From positions 213,252 through 277,251 of the forward strand of contig JAHZFL010000001.1 in assembly GCA_019421345.1 (NCBI GenBank): a stretch of 64,000 bases of DNA, read 5' to 3'. Shown here piece after piece: positions 48,629 through 57,893 of the stretch. Source of the stretch: Roseburia sp. GTDB taxonomy: Bacteria; Bacillota; Clostridia; Lachnospirales; Lachnospiraceae. The position numbers were made by a program, and so were the translations under genes. The notes under the pieces are model-generated. The model had not been told where the DNA came from and did no database searches. It saw only the letters and a program-made list of their open reading frames with translations. The first letter of the stretch is position 1. Each line of letters starts with the position of its first letter.

Positions 48629-48740
48629 ACACAGAAAATTTTATATCAAATAGTTTCATAAGCACAGCGACACAGTTCCATTCCGCCGCAGTGCGAGCCC
48701 CGGAAGCTTTTTGCTTTACAGAGGACGAAGCTTCCCATAA

Positions 48741-48790
48741 AAAAACGCCGTTCGGACGAATACGATATGTTTCGTCCGAACGGCGTTTTT
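48741..48790. terminator. Perfect bidirectional terminator
   Basis: A 20-bp perfect stem (48741-48760 with 48771-48790, AAAAACGCCG to CGGCGTTTTT ends) around ten bases, between convergent genes. It overlaps the stop codon of the leftward regulator gene. Confidence 0.9.
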
Positions 48791-51432
48791 TAACATCTTT
48801 TTATGATCTGAATAATATTAGCAAGCTCATCGTCATTGATACTGATATAAAATTCTCCTTCAAGGCGCGTCAGAATATCCTTTAAATCATTATAGAGACG
48901 CTTATTTTTTGAAATGATATACTGCGCCTGTCTATTCTGCGGCGATGGCTCCTGATTTTGAATGCGGTAGATCAGACATGCAATATGCATAAAAAGTCCA
49001 ATCTCCTGATCCGAGGATAAGCCGCGTGCCGCCTTTTTCACCTTGCCAAGCACCGGCGGCAGCACCTCCTTTAACAACTGAATATCAAATCCCTCCAGTT
49101 GCTCCGCCAGATACGCATATATCGCGTTGTAATTGACTGCCGCCACTGCCTGTGTCGTTTCCAGAGACAAAAGAATATCAAGCTTATCGGACGGTGTATC
49201 AAACAGCGTAGAGATCGGAATATAGGGAATGCCATACAGCTTTGGGTCATAAGCGCCAACGACACAGACAATCTTCTGCTTTTTCTGTATCTGATTGACC
49301 TTTTTGAGCAGATAATCGCGATCCGAAATTGCTAACGGGACAACATCGGTATTTTCGAGATGAATGTGCGCTGAAATATAATTTTTCATCTGAACCGCCG
49401 CGCCCTCTCCCGTCATACAAAGCGTAATGATGACCTGCGGATTTCCCCGATTTCTCGACGACTGCTCCAACTCCTGATACACCTGCTGATAAGATTCCAT
49501 CACCTCTCGATATACCTCATCCAGCGAGTGATAGCTGCTCGCCTTTCTGGAACAATCAAGTGCAATGAGTGTTGCCGGAACGCAGATGCTTTTGATTTCA
49601 ATTCCGGTCTCCGCTCCGATCATCCCTGCCATCGTCTGCAGTGAGCCCATATCGTAAAGCATCAGCACCCCTTTTCCCTGATCAATATCTATGACCGTCT
49701 GCTTTAGAGCCTCATACACCTGCTGCATATCCCTATCCAGCACGAGGTCAAACGCATAAATATTATCATCACCGACTAGGTCATTTACCACCTTCACAAT
49801 GCTTGAAGCCGTCGTATTCCCATGCATCGCCACCAGCACCACGGGTCGGTTCTCAAGCGCGCTCTCATAATACTCCTGACAAATAAACATCGTTAAAAAT
49901 ACGATCTCGTCAACAGGCAGACGAAGTCCCAGCGTTTCCTTCAGCTCTCCTGCAAATTTTGAGCAAAAAATATATTCCTTATTACACTCCTTTACCACCT
50001 TTGCAATCTGCTCGTCCGTCATCTTCTGCGCCTTTAGCTGCCGCCCGGACATCGACGATAAATGGAGACAGATCGCATAGAAGGCTGCGTCAGGATATAC
50101 CCGTTCAAACTGCTCCGAAGCCTCCCCCAGAAACTGCTCCACCAGCTCAATAAGCATTGAGTCCACAATCTTGGAAAGCGATTCCTTATCAATCTCCTTC
50201 TTTCCCATACTCTGATCGATTTTATAAAAAATTTGATCCAGATTCTCATGAAGGATTGCAGAAATATCATCCTCCTCCACACCGTATTCCTTTAACTCCT
50301 CCACCTTTCTGTCAATGATCTCATAGAGAGTGTCCCTTGGATTTTTCTCTGCGCTCTCCGCACTTTCCGGCTCCCGAAATGCATCGATGACATCCGCCCG
50401 AAAAATATAGGAATAGTTATCCGGCAGGATTGCTTCAATCTGCGTCCTGTATTTGCGGTAGGAAAGCAGCCCCCTGCGCACATAATCAGGAAAATCATGC
50501 ATCGTGACCTCAATCTGCTCCAGCTTCCGGTCAAAATTCCTTGCATATCCGTTGGCACAGCCAAGCTTAATATCCTTTTTGAGCTGCTTGACATGAAACT
50601 GGCAGGGATATAGCAGCAGCGCCCGCAGCAATTCCGCATTTATTTTTATTTCCCGCTTCATACGCATTGCTTCCTTCTGGAAAAACTGCTGTATCATTTC
50701 AAACCGCTCCAAAAGCGTTCGAGCAGAGAGCGGAGGCAAATCTACTACAATCGAAAATTTAGAGGTATACAGGCTTAGCTGTGACGAGGTGGTCGCGTCA
50801 TCCACCGAATAGATCAACACCATATCGCTCAAAGAGGTCTGAAAAATTTCTGCCTGACGCAGCAGCTCATTCTGCACGTCATGCCCCAGACAGTTGACGT
50901 GGTCAATAAACAACACGCCATTCCTTGCCTTGTGAAACGCTCCTTCTGTCTCCGAAAAAAATACTTCCTTTCTCTTTTCCTCGCTCTCCTCCTCAAGATA
51001 ACGGCAGTTGATCTTTACAAACGGCGCGTCTTGGCGCAAAATCCCCTGCTCCTTTGCAAACTCATAAACTAAGGACGCAAGCATACTTTTCCCGGATCCA
51101 TCGGGTCCCGTGAGCAAAAGCGGAAGCGCGCCGCCCGGATAAAGCAGCGCCGCCTTTGTCAACTGGATCGCCGACTTTAGGCTCTCCGCTGCCCCGATCA
51201 GCTTTCGAAAGCAGGACTCCTCTCCCTTCTTCACAGGAAAATAATAAACCGGTCTGCCGCTTGTCTTCTTAATTCGGTTCTCCTTTACCAATTCATTCAA
51301 AAGCTTGCTAAGATTGGAACGCTGCATCCCGAACACCGCGGAGAGTTCCTGCGTTGTAAACCGGACGCCCTTTGGATCCTTCTTTGCCTGCTCCTGCATA
51401 TATTCCAGCACGATTTCCCTGCTTAACTTCAT
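48790..51432 (-). CDS. LevR/ManR-type PTS-controlled transcription activator
   Basis: 880 residues. N-terminal HTH (RFTTQELSAVFGMQRSNLSK), AAA+ domain with Walker A GPDGSGKSMLASLVYEFAKE, a PRD (PDAAFYAICLHLSSMSGRQ, VDEIVFLTMFICQEYYE), an EIIA-like domain with the phosphorylatable His in PVVLVAMHGNTT, an EIIB-like region (TLCMTGEGAAVQMKNYI) and a C-terminal PRD (EIGLFMHIACLIYRIQNQE). The sigma-54-contact loop GAFTGA reads EGAFHKA, so sigma-54 activation may be altered. PTS phosphorylation of the PRD/EII domains would tune it to sugar supply. It neighbours the cellobiose-type PTS, its likely target. Confidence 0.88.
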   Translation of the reverse strand: MKLSREIVLEYMQEQAKKDPKGVRFTTQELSAVFGMQRSNLSKLLNELVKENRIKKTSGRPVYYFPVKKGEESCFRKLIGAAESLKSAIQLTKAALLYPGGALPLLLTGPDGSGKSMLASLVYEFAKEQGILRQDAPFVKINCRYLEEESEEKRKEVFFSETEGAFHKARNGVLFIDHVNCLGHDVQNELLRQAEIFQTSLSDMVLIYSVDDATTSSQLSLYTSKFSIVVDLPPLSARTLLERFEMIQQFFQKEAMRMKREIKINAELLRALLLYPCQFHVKQLKKDIKLGCANGYARNFDRKLEQIEVTMHDFPDYVRRGLLSYRKYRTQIEAILPDNYSYIFRADVIDAFREPESAESAEKNPRDTLYEIIDRKVEELKEYGVEEDDISAILHENLDQIFYKIDQSMGKKEIDKESLSKIVDSMLIELVEQFLGEASEQFERVYPDAAFYAICLHLSSMSGRQLKAQKMTDEQIAKVVKECNKEYIFCSKFAGELKETLGLRLPVDEIVFLTMFICQEYYESALENRPVVLVAMHGNTTASSIVKVVNDLVGDDNIYAFDLVLDRDMQQVYEALKQTVIDIDQGKGVLMLYDMGSLQTMAGMIGAETGIEIKSICVPATLIALDCSRKASSYHSLDEVYREVMESYQQVYQELEQSSRNRGNPQVIITLCMTGEGAAVQMKNYISAHIHLENTDVVPLAISDRDYLLKKVNQIQKKQKIVCVVGAYDPKLYGIPYIPISTLFDTPSDKLDILLSLETTQAVAAVNYNAIYAYLAEQLEGFDIQLLKEVLPPVLGKVKKAARGLSSDQEIGLFMHIACLIYRIQNQEPSPQNRQAQYIISKNKRLYNDLKDILTRLEGEFYISINDDELANIIQIIKRC

Positions 51433-51523
51433 CTTTACCTTCCTTCCCCGAATGAAAACCCCCGCCGATTATCTCCTACTGTTTCAATAGCATCTCATGC
51501 TCAAAGAGGATGCCGCACGACAA

Positions 51524-51568
51524 ATGGCAATTATCTCCATGCGTCCTGTGGCATCCGCTTTTTGTTGA
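51524..51568 (+). pseudogene. Shortened relative of the 44.6-kb hydrophobic-peptide ORF
   Basis: A 14-codon frame MAIISMRPVASAFC, followed by ACATTAAGAGCATCC and GCAGAGCGTGATGACCGTTG, which parallels the 44.7-kb tail ACATAAGGACGG and GCGAAGCGTGGTGTCCGTTG. There is no clear promoter or full hairpin. Best read as a decayed copy of that short transcript in the gap before the glucosidase stop. Confidence 0.3.
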
Positions 51569-51604
51569 CATTAAGAGCATCCCGCAGAGCGTGATGACCG
51601 TTGT

Positions 51605-53071
51605 TTAATCTACATCCTCACCATTGGTCGCAATTACTTTCTGATACCAATAGAAGGAATCCTTCTTGTACCTTTTTAATGTGCCGGAGCCATCGTTATT
51701 CCGGTCTACATAAATAAAGCCATAGCGCTTTTTCATCTCTCCCGTAGATGCGCTCACAAGGTCGATGCATCCCCAGTAAGTATACCCAAGAAGCTGCACG
51801 CCATCCGCCAGCGCCTCCTTCATTGCCAGCACATGCTCTCTTGTATAGGCGATGCGGTAGGGATCATGTACGCTCCCGTCCTCCTCCAGCTCATCGACAG
51901 CTCCCAAACCATTTTCCACAACCATCAGAGGCAGTCCATATCTGCCGTACAGCTCATTTAAGAAATAGCGCAGACCCTTTCCGTCTATGCTCCAGCCCCA
52001 TTCACTGTATTTTAAATAAGGATTTTTCGCACCCGTAGTAAAGTTTCCCTTTGCCTTCTCTGCATTTTCATCTGTTGTGATACAGCCTGTGGAGTAATAG
52101 GAAAAGGTCACCATATCTACCTTTCCCTCCCTAAGATCCACAAAATCCTGCGGCTCTGTTGAAAGCGTGACATCATACTCGTCCCAGAGACGCTTTGCAT
52201 AGTAAGGATATGCTCCTCTTGCCATCGTATCCCCGCTATAGAAAAACTCGTCCTGCAGACGTCTCTGATTGGCAAGCACATCATCGGGATTGCTTGTCAG
52301 CGGATAACTGCAAACACCCGCCAGCATCGCTCCCACCATCATTTCCGGGTTGATCCGGTGCGCCGCGCGCACTGCCCTTGCGCTTGCAACAAACTGGTGG
52401 TGGAGACTCTGGAGAGACGCACGCACTGCTTCCTTTGGATAATTCGGAAGATAATTGCGTATCAGGATCGGGCTATTGATTTCATTAAAGGTCAGCCAGT
52501 ATTTTACCAGTCCATTATATTCCCGGAATAAGGTCTCGGCATATTTTTCAAAGCAGTCAATCAATCTGCGGTTTACAAAGCCGCCCAGCTCCTCCTCCAG
52601 ATAAACCGGAAGATCGTAATGAAAAATCGTTACCAAAGGCTCGATACCATACTTCTTTAATTCTAAAAATACATTTCGATAAAAGTCAAGCCCTTCCTGA
52701 TTTGGTTCCTCCTCGATCCCCTTCGGATAAATGCGAGCCCATGAAACGGACATGCGAAACAGCTTAAAGCCCATCTCCGCAAACAAGGCAATATCCTCCT
52801 TATAGCGGTGATAGAAATCAATCCCTTCATGATACGGATAATAATAGCCATCGAAAACGGTCCTCTTAGCGCCTTCGGGCATCGGCTCAAACATCATCGC
52901 CTTGCCGGGTTTGCCCTCTTTCGTCACATAGGTCGTATAACGCGGCTCGCTCAGGCTTCCCGCCGTCGAAAAGTCCGAGACAGTCGGACCCTTTCCGCCA
53001 ACATCCCATGCCCCTTCACACTGGTTCGCGGCGGTAGCTCCGCCCCATAAGAAATTTTTTGGAAAACTCAT
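51605..53071 (-). CDS. bglA: 6-phospho-beta-glucosidase, glycoside hydrolase family 1
   Basis: 488 residues. GH1 landmarks: N-terminal FPKNFLWGGATAANQCEGAW, the acid/base Glu in YWLTFNEINSP, the nucleophile Glu in GLPLMVVENGLGAVDE, and the phosphate-recognition region near YKKDSFYWYQKVIATNGE. It splits phosphorylated beta-glucosides brought in by the PTS. The adjoining EIIA-EIIB-EIIC genes upstream on the same strand supply the substrate. A truncated copy of a GH1 C-terminus lies just upstream at 53096-53164. Confidence 0.94.
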   Translation of the reverse strand: MSFPKNFLWGGATAANQCEGAWDVGGKGPTVSDFSTAGSLSEPRYTTYVTKEGKPGKAMMFEPMPEGAKRTVFDGYYYPYHEGIDFYHRYKEDIALFAEMGFKLFRMSVSWARIYPKGIEEEPNQEGLDFYRNVFLELKKYGIEPLVTIFHYDLPVYLEEELGGFVNRRLIDCFEKYAETLFREYNGLVKYWLTFNEINSPILIRNYLPNYPKEAVRASLQSLHHQFVASARAVRAAHRINPEMMVGAMLAGVCSYPLTSNPDDVLANQRRLQDEFFYSGDTMARGAYPYYAKRLWDEYDVTLSTEPQDFVDLREGKVDMVTFSYYSTGCITTDENAEKAKGNFTTGAKNPYLKYSEWGWSIDGKGLRYFLNELYGRYGLPLMVVENGLGAVDELEEDGSVHDPYRIAYTREHVLAMKEALADGVQLLGYTYWGCIDLVSASTGEMKKRYGFIYVDRNNDGSGTLKRYKKDSFYWYQKVIATNGEDVD

Positions 53072-53095
53072 CCTTATTTCCTCCTCTTATTCTTC

Positions 53096-53164
53096 CTAAA
53101 GCTTTGTCCCATTTGGTGCAATAGCCTTTTGATACCGGTAGAAGCGCTCCTTCCGGCAGCGCTT
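53096..53164 (-). pseudogene. Remnant of a second GH1 glucosidase C-terminus
   Basis: Ahead of a stop codon the minus strand reads KRCRKERFYRYQKAIAPNGT-KL, matching the intact glucosidase end KRYKKDSFYWYQKVIATNGE. Nothing upstream in that frame resembles the rest of the enzyme. It is probably what is left after deletion of a tandem glucosidase gene between the MupG-like gene and bglA. Confidence 0.6.
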
Positions 53165-53201
53165 ATCGGCAATAGCCAAAGAGCAGTGCACACGCTTTTG
53201 C

Positions 53202-54407
53202 TTATTTCTCCAAAAATTCAACAATGTCACCGTCGTAAATCAGCTCCATCATCTGATATTCATCCTCATCCAGATGACCGATCCTGTTTCTCGTTCCGTC
53301 ATTTACGATCGGCTTCTTCACGATCTGAATTTCTCCTGCATAATGCTTATAGTTATCATTTACCATCAAAACGTCGCCGACTGCAAACATCTCCTCCTTA
53401 CAAGCCCGCGGCTCCAACACTTCCCCTGGGAGGCTGTACTTAAATCTGGAAATCCTCGTTCTCCATATCCACTCAGAGCTGTCTCCCATATCAAGATGCG
53501 GGAAAAAATCAAACAACACTTCTTTTTCTTTCTCCGTAACCTCGGAATCGAGTGCAACCCGCAGACGTTTGATCGGTTTTTCCATACTGATCAGACCGTG
53601 ATCCACTAATAATTTTAATGTAGGGTCCATCTCCTGATCCGATTTTTCATGATCCGCTAATACTTCTTGCAATTTCTGAAATTCTTCCTCGCTCGCATAG
53701 GCATTTCCGATCAAAATATCATCCACATTTCCGGTAGCCAGAAGTATTCTTGCCTGTAGGTCGATCGGCAGCAGACGCAAACGCTCCACGGTCGGAAGTC
53801 CGCAGACCGCATCCCACACGCCATGTGTGTCCGGCGCCGTCGAGGAAATAAACGCACCGATCCGCAGATCCTTTGCACACGCCTTCAGCTCTATATTTTT
53901 CTCTATGAACTTCTCCCACTTCATCGCCGTATAACGCTGCGGATAGAAGTTGTGACAGACATAAAATTCCTTTGCAGCAATGCCCTGTTCGAGCAGCCCC
54001 TTTACAATCTTCGGAGAATTATTAAACTCGATCGTTATCCCGTAAGGATTTCTGACAAGCTTTGCATCCTCTGCAGCTCCATAGCTTAAATCCATCCGCA
54101 GAATATCCACGCCAATGCCGTGAAATACGCTAAGGTCATCCGGCTTTGCTCCCATTTTCTCAAAGCACATAGGATTGACGTCCAAAGACACCTTTAAGCT
54201 GTTCTTATGCGCTGCCACGATCAGCTTTCTAAAGTATTCCAGTACCTCCTCCTTTGTTCCCTGTACCGAAAACATACTGGAAAATACCCTCGATACGCCG
54301 TATCTGCCTGCCAGTTCAAAATATTTCTCAATTTCCTCTAACGGTCTTAAATCCGGATAGACTGAAATTCCCAGTCCATATTTCCTATTTTTCAATTTTA
54401 TCGCCAT
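53202..54407 (-). CDS. MupG-like TIM-barrel protein (DUF871)
   Basis: 401 residues. N-terminal barrel with GLGISVYPDLRPLEEIEKYF, SRVFSSMFSVQGTKEEVLEY and VDILRMDLSYGAAEDAKLVR. C-terminal cyclophilin-like part with GDVLMVNDNYKHYAGEIQIV. Characterised members hydrolyse 6-phospho-MurNAc-GlcNAc after PTS uptake; others sit, as here, with cellobiose-type PTS genes and their substrate is unknown. It lies eight bases after the EIIC gene. Role in phospho-disaccharide breakdown is inferred from family and context. Confidence 0.82.
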   Translation of the reverse strand: MAIKLKNRKYGLGISVYPDLRPLEEIEKYFELAGRYGVSRVFSSMFSVQGTKEEVLEYFRKLIVAAHKNSLKVSLDVNPMCFEKMGAKPDDLSVFHGIGVDILRMDLSYGAAEDAKLVRNPYGITIEFNNSPKIVKGLLEQGIAAKEFYVCHNFYPQRYTAMKWEKFIEKNIELKACAKDLRIGAFISSTAPDTHGVWDAVCGLPTVERLRLLPIDLQARILLATGNVDDILIGNAYASEEEFQKLQEVLADHEKSDQEMDPTLKLLVDHGLISMEKPIKRLRVALDSEVTEKEKEVLFDFFPHLDMGDSSEWIWRTRISRFKYSLPGEVLEPRACKEEMFAVGDVLMVNDNYKHYAGEIQIVKKPIVNDGTRNRIGHLDEDEYQMMELIYDGDIVEFLEK

Positions 54408-54415
54408 CCTTTACC

Positions 54416-55723
54416 TTAATGCTCCTGCTGCTCAGCAGTTTCTTTTGCAATGCACTGTCTCTCGTAAACCTTGAAAAATGGAAACCATATCGCAAATACG
54501 ATTGGGAACATCAACAGCACAAATACTACATTTCTCCAGTCCAGCGTTGACATAAACTGCTGGATTCCTACCGGAAGCGTTGTCATGATCAATACCGACG
54601 GGTATGACATCCACTCAAAGGTATAAGCAATGTACATAAATAACATCACCACAAGAGAATTTAAAACAAACGGAATCAGCAGGATTGGATTATACATAAT
54701 CGGAAAACCGAAAATTGCCGGTTCATTGATGTTAAACAGCCCCGGTACAAAAGACGCTTTTGCCACCGCATTAATCTGCTTTGACTTACTCTTTAATCCC
54801 ATGATACAAAGCGGTAATGTATTTCCGGAACCACCGAGAATCGTCAGACACCCATAGAGAAAGATCGGATGAAACACTAACGGCTGACCGGCAGAAGCCA
54901 ATTCCGCATTTGTCGCATATGCACCGATATAGATCGGCATAATGGCAGTAAATACGACACTCCCCCCATGTATTCCAAAAAACCAGCTCAGACAGAATAC
55001 CGTAACAATTACGATCATTCCAAGCGGAGATACTAAGTATGATAATGGCGTGGCAATCACTGTTGTAATCAATGTTCCAAGCGTCATAGAGCCATTTGTG
55101 AGGCCGGAAATCATATTTGCCAGTCCATACCAGAATAAGATATTTAAACCGGAAGGAATGATCGAATTAAAACTATTTAAAATACCCTCAGGCACTACAT
55201 CCGGCATACGGATCATCCATTTATGATCAATCGCAAATTTCGTGATCCGCACAGAAATTAATCCAATCAGAATCGCGCAAAAGATTCCGTTTGCACCAAG
55301 CGCACTGACATTTAATGCGCGAATCGTCTGTCCACTCTCTGTCGTTGCCGAAACCAATGGGGAACAAACTAATATGAAACAAACCATTGACGTAAAGCCC
55401 GCCTGAATTTGCTGCTTGACGTCCAGACGCTTTGCATAGGTATATGCCAATGTAAAAGACATAAAAAGTCCCAGCAATCCCATCGTTAATTCATACGGCA
55501 TATATAAAATATCATAAATCGGAGTCCCTGCCTTCCAGCCAAATGCTAATCCTCCGATCGCACAGATAATCTGGACCACCGCACCGATCATGATCAGTCC
55601 CATAGTTCCGCCCATTCCCTGACTGATCGTTCCAAAAGCCGGGCTTTGAGATAATTTGACACTTCCTTCCTGCAGCTTCCTCATAAATTTACTATTTGCA
55701 AATTGTTCCAGCTTACTATTCAT
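54416..55723 (-). CDS. celB: PTS cellobiose-type permease, EIIC
   Basis: A 435-residue membrane protein with about ten helices. EIIC-Lac family pattern: FGTISQGMGGTMGLIMIGAV, AYTYAKRLDVKQQIQAGFTS, WFFGIHGGSVVFTAIMPIYI, LTILGGSGNTLPLCIMGLKS and PGLFNINEPAIFGFPIMYNP. The NEP motif around Glu carries the substrate site. It forms the transport channel for a beta-glucoside, with EIIB and EIIA encoded directly upstream. Confidence 0.93.
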   Translation of the reverse strand: MNSKLEQFANSKFMRKLQEGSVKLSQSPAFGTISQGMGGTMGLIMIGAVVQIICAIGGLAFGWKAGTPIYDILYMPYELTMGLLGLFMSFTLAYTYAKRLDVKQQIQAGFTSMVCFILVCSPLVSATTESGQTIRALNVSALGANGIFCAILIGLISVRITKFAIDHKWMIRMPDVVPEGILNSFNSIIPSGLNILFWYGLANMISGLTNGSMTLGTLITTVIATPLSYLVSPLGMIVIVTVFCLSWFFGIHGGSVVFTAIMPIYIGAYATNAELASAGQPLVFHPIFLYGCLTILGGSGNTLPLCIMGLKSKSKQINAVAKASFVPGLFNINEPAIFGFPIMYNPILLIPFVLNSLVVMLFMYIAYTFEWMSYPSVLIMTTLPVGIQQFMSTLDWRNVVFVLLMFPIVFAIWFPFFKVYERQCIAKETAEQQEH

Positions 55724-55740
55724 ACCTTTTCCCCCATTTC

Positions 55741-56037
55741 TTAGATCCCTGTAATTTTATGTGCTAATTTCATGACATTTTCCGCATTGCCAATCGCATA
55801 ATCCAAGGAGGGAATACCCTCAACCGGAATCGTTAATGTTTTCTTCAATTCTTCTACGCGATAAGAAACCTGCGGCCCTACTAAAACACAATCATAATCA
55901 TTCTGATAGCCCTCTACATTATTCACAGGCACCGCCTCGATCTTTAACTCCTCGCCCTTCTCCGCACAATACTTCTCAATTTTTTTCATTAAGATACTTG
56001 TTGATAAACCTGCTCCACATGCTAATAAAATTTTCAT
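55741..56037 (-). CDS. celA: PTS cellobiose-type EIIB
   Basis: 98 residues. The phosphoryl-carrying cysteine is Cys7 in ILLACGAGLSTSIL. The rest follows the EIIB-Lac fold (KIEKYCAEKGEELKIEAVPV, DYDCVLVGPQVSYRVEELKK, DYAIGNAENVMKLAHKI). It passes phosphate from EIIA to the sugar at EIIC. 17 bases upstream of celB and 12 bases after the EIIA gene. Confidence 0.94.
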   Translation of the reverse strand: MKILLACGAGLSTSILMKKIEKYCAEKGEELKIEAVPVNNVEGYQNDYDCVLVGPQVSYRVEELKKTLTIPVEGIPSLDYAIGNAENVMKLAHKITGI

Positions 56038-56049
56038 TTCTTTTTCCTC

Positions 56050-56355
56050 CTACTTCTGCACCTTGTAAAGTTCAATCATTTCTCTGATCAGCTCCTGCGC
56101 CAGCATACTTGTCATCAAATGATCCTGTGAATGAATCAGCAGTACGCTAATCTCTGTTTTTTCCCCATTCGCTTCTGCAATCAATAAATCTGTTTGTCCG
56201 TGATGCGCCTCCGCCGCTGCTTTTTGACTTTCTTCCATTAAACGTTCCGCCTCTTGAAAGTCATGCTTTTTCGCTGCCTGCAAAGCCTGAAATGCGAATG
56301 TCCGCGCATCGCCTGAGTGCGCAATCAGCGTCATTGCTATTGTTTCTGTATCCAT
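56050..56355 (-). CDS. celC: PTS lactose/cellobiose-type EIIA
   Basis: 101 residues, trimeric helical EIIA: MTLIAHSGDARTFAFQALQA, KKHDFQEAERLMEESQKAAA, EAHHGQTDLLIAEANGEKTE, with the phosphorylated His in AHHGQT, and VLLIHSQDHLMTSMLAQELI. ATG 56355 was chosen with GGAGGTAACAAA upstream; the longer frame has no support. First gene of the EIIA-EIIB-EIIC-MupG-bglA operon. Confidence 0.93.
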   Translation of the reverse strand: MDTETIAMTLIAHSGDARTFAFQALQAAKKHDFQEAERLMEESQKAAAEAHHGQTDLLIAEANGEKTEISVLLIHSQDHLMTSMLAQELIREMIELYKVQK

Positions 56356-56451
56356 TTTGTTACCTCCTTCTGTGCACTTCCCTGTTGTTGCTGCAATCAT
56401 ACCCTTTTTAGCCCTGACATTCAAACGCTCAAACCAACCGTTCCGACAGGC

Positions 56452-56610
56452 TTTTATACACTAGACTTATTTTTTATACACAAAATGACCACAGTCTCTC
56501 CAGGCTCCTCCTCACCGATCGCTTTGCCAAAAATATCACGTTCCCTGCCGATAGCGTTTCCGTTTTTCCTGAAAAATTTGCTATACACTTTCCAACAATT
56601 TTATACACTT
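56452..56610. repeat. Paired TTTATACAC motifs upstream of the PTS operon
   Basis: TTTATACAC or CTATACAC occurs four times, in two pairs with about 20-bp spacing (near 56453 and 56473; near 56581 and 56601). On the minus strand they read GTGTATAAA. They could be operator sites for the operon regulator or overlapping -10 boxes. No convincing sigma-54 promoter was found upstream of the EIIA gene. Confidence 0.35.
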
Positions 56611-56831
56611 TTTTATTTCTTTTTAAAACTTGCACAAAATCACTTTTAAATATTGTCATTAAATAGTTGTTTTTATAAAAAAGTACCTATGCTGAACATC
56701 TAATTGCAGCATTTATCCTTGAAAGAAATATAAGAGGAGCTTCCATTGAATCCTTCACATAATTGAAATACTCCCATGCATCCGAAAAAATCATCTGAAA
56801 TAATTATTTTTCAAAAAAATAAAACTACAAA

Positions 56832-56860
56832 TTGCGTTTTATTTTTACATGTGATATAAT
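56832..56860 (+). promoter_or_regulatory. Promoter of the metzincin gene
   Basis: TTGCGT (56832-56837), 17 bases, TATAAT (56855-56860) with an extended -10 (TGA before TATAAT). It predicts a leader of about 240 bases before the protease gene. Confidence 0.6.
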
Positions 56861-56867
56861 AAGTCCA

Positions 56868-57068
56868 GAAAAAGACAAAAATTGATACCAATAAAAATAC
56901 CGGAAAACCCGGCAGAAGTTATCATTTCGATAAGCATAAGACCTTGGTTACTAAAAGATATTTTCTATAAATGATATGGCAGTCCGGTTTTAGCGTGAAG
57001 TTTATTGTTTTTACCTATCATCCATATCGGGAATGGAGGTGATTCCAATGTTCCTATTTACTGTATAA
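56868..57068 (+). promoter_or_regulatory. Long leader with ribosome-site hairpin and six-codon leader peptide
   Basis: ACCGGA (near 56910) can pair with TCCGGT (near 56992), closing a large fold that contains TTATC/GATAA. Further down, GGAAT (57030-57034) and ATTCC (57042-57046) enclose GGAGGTG, followed by ATG-TTC-CTA-TTT-ACT-GTA-TAA (57048-57068), a tiny ORF MFLFTV. A sequestered ribosome site before a mini-ORF suggests translational control or a leftover toxin module. It matches no riboswitch I can recall. Confidence 0.4.
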
Positions 57069-57109
57069 GCTTTTATGTTCACTGATTTTTGTTAAGGAGG
57101 TAAGTGTTT

Positions 57110-57817
57110 ATGAGAAAACTTATTACAACGTTAGCTGTATGTGCTTTGTTTGTACCAGCTTTCAGCACGCCAGTTTTGGCAGAAGAACCTATGGATACTT
57201 GGGAAGTCGACGTATGCGGAGACGATATGAAGGAACTTGAAAATCTTCCCGAATTGCCCAATGCGGAACCGCTTTGGGAGGATATGGCTGTCAGCAGCAG
57301 AGCTGCTTCTATTAGTGTAAATGTACAGTCGCCTCTTGAAAGCTCCTGGCGCAACAGGTACAATGATCCTAAATATGAAGCAAGGAGAATTGTCGAAAGA
57401 ACCGATGACTTCCTGTCACAGAAGTTCGGCATTGAATTTAATGTGACTTCACAGCCCGATTGGACTGTAGGTAAAGCCACTGCTGCTGCAGGCATTTTAA
57501 AAGACGCAGCTAAGAAGCATTGGACACGCAAGGAAGACCTAATGATCGCTTTTGCGGGACCTATTGTTGATACAGAGAACAAAGCGACCTTTGGTGTAGC
57601 CTTCAATGGAAGACCATTTTCTTTGATATTTGACCATAGATATAATCAAAACTGCAAGAGCACCCAGCACGAGATCGGTCATACCTACGGGCTGAAGCAT
57701 TGCAACAATACCTGTGTCATGAAGTCTGGCTGGGATGATGATTGGGAACTTTTTGATCATCTTTGTTCCTCACATGAGCAGCAATGGAACAAAAACAAAA
57801 ATAAATATCATCATTAA
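57110..57817 (+). CDS. Secreted metzincin-type metalloprotease
   Basis: 235 residues. Signal peptide TLAVCALFVPAFSTPVLAEE. The zinc site is HEIGHTYGLKH at 187-197, the full HExxHxxGxxH of metzincins, with catalytic Glu188 and a Met-turn in CNNTCVM (Met204). The Cys-flanked Met-turn resembles archaemetzincins, which are normally cytosolic, so a secreted form is unusual. No propeptide Cys switch was seen; an acidic stretch (residues 31-60) precedes the catalytic domain. AAGGAGG lies nine bases before ATG 57110. Substrate unknown. Confidence 0.8.
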   Translation: MRKLITTLAVCALFVPAFSTPVLAEEPMDTWEVDVCGDDMKELENLPELPNAEPLWEDMAVSSRAASISVNVQSPLESSWRNRYNDPKYEARRIVERTDDFLSQKFGIEFNVTSQPDWTVGKATAAAGILKDAAKKHWTRKEDLMIAFAGPIVDTENKATFGVAFNGRPFSLIFDHRYNQNCKSTQHEIGHTYGLKHCNNTCVMKSGWDDDWELFDHLCSSHEQQWNKNKNKYHH

Positions 57818-57893
57818 ACATGTTGCGTCGTGCGAATTGGCGCGAATCTAGCGTAGTATGCAATTCGTACTCGGGTTCTTTTCTGTATAAAAT

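Noticed and set aside
56868..57047. c-di-GMP, preQ1 or other known riboswitch in the protease leader
   Set aside because: The leader can fold, but none of the conserved core sequences of the families I know were found; left as an unassigned structured leader.
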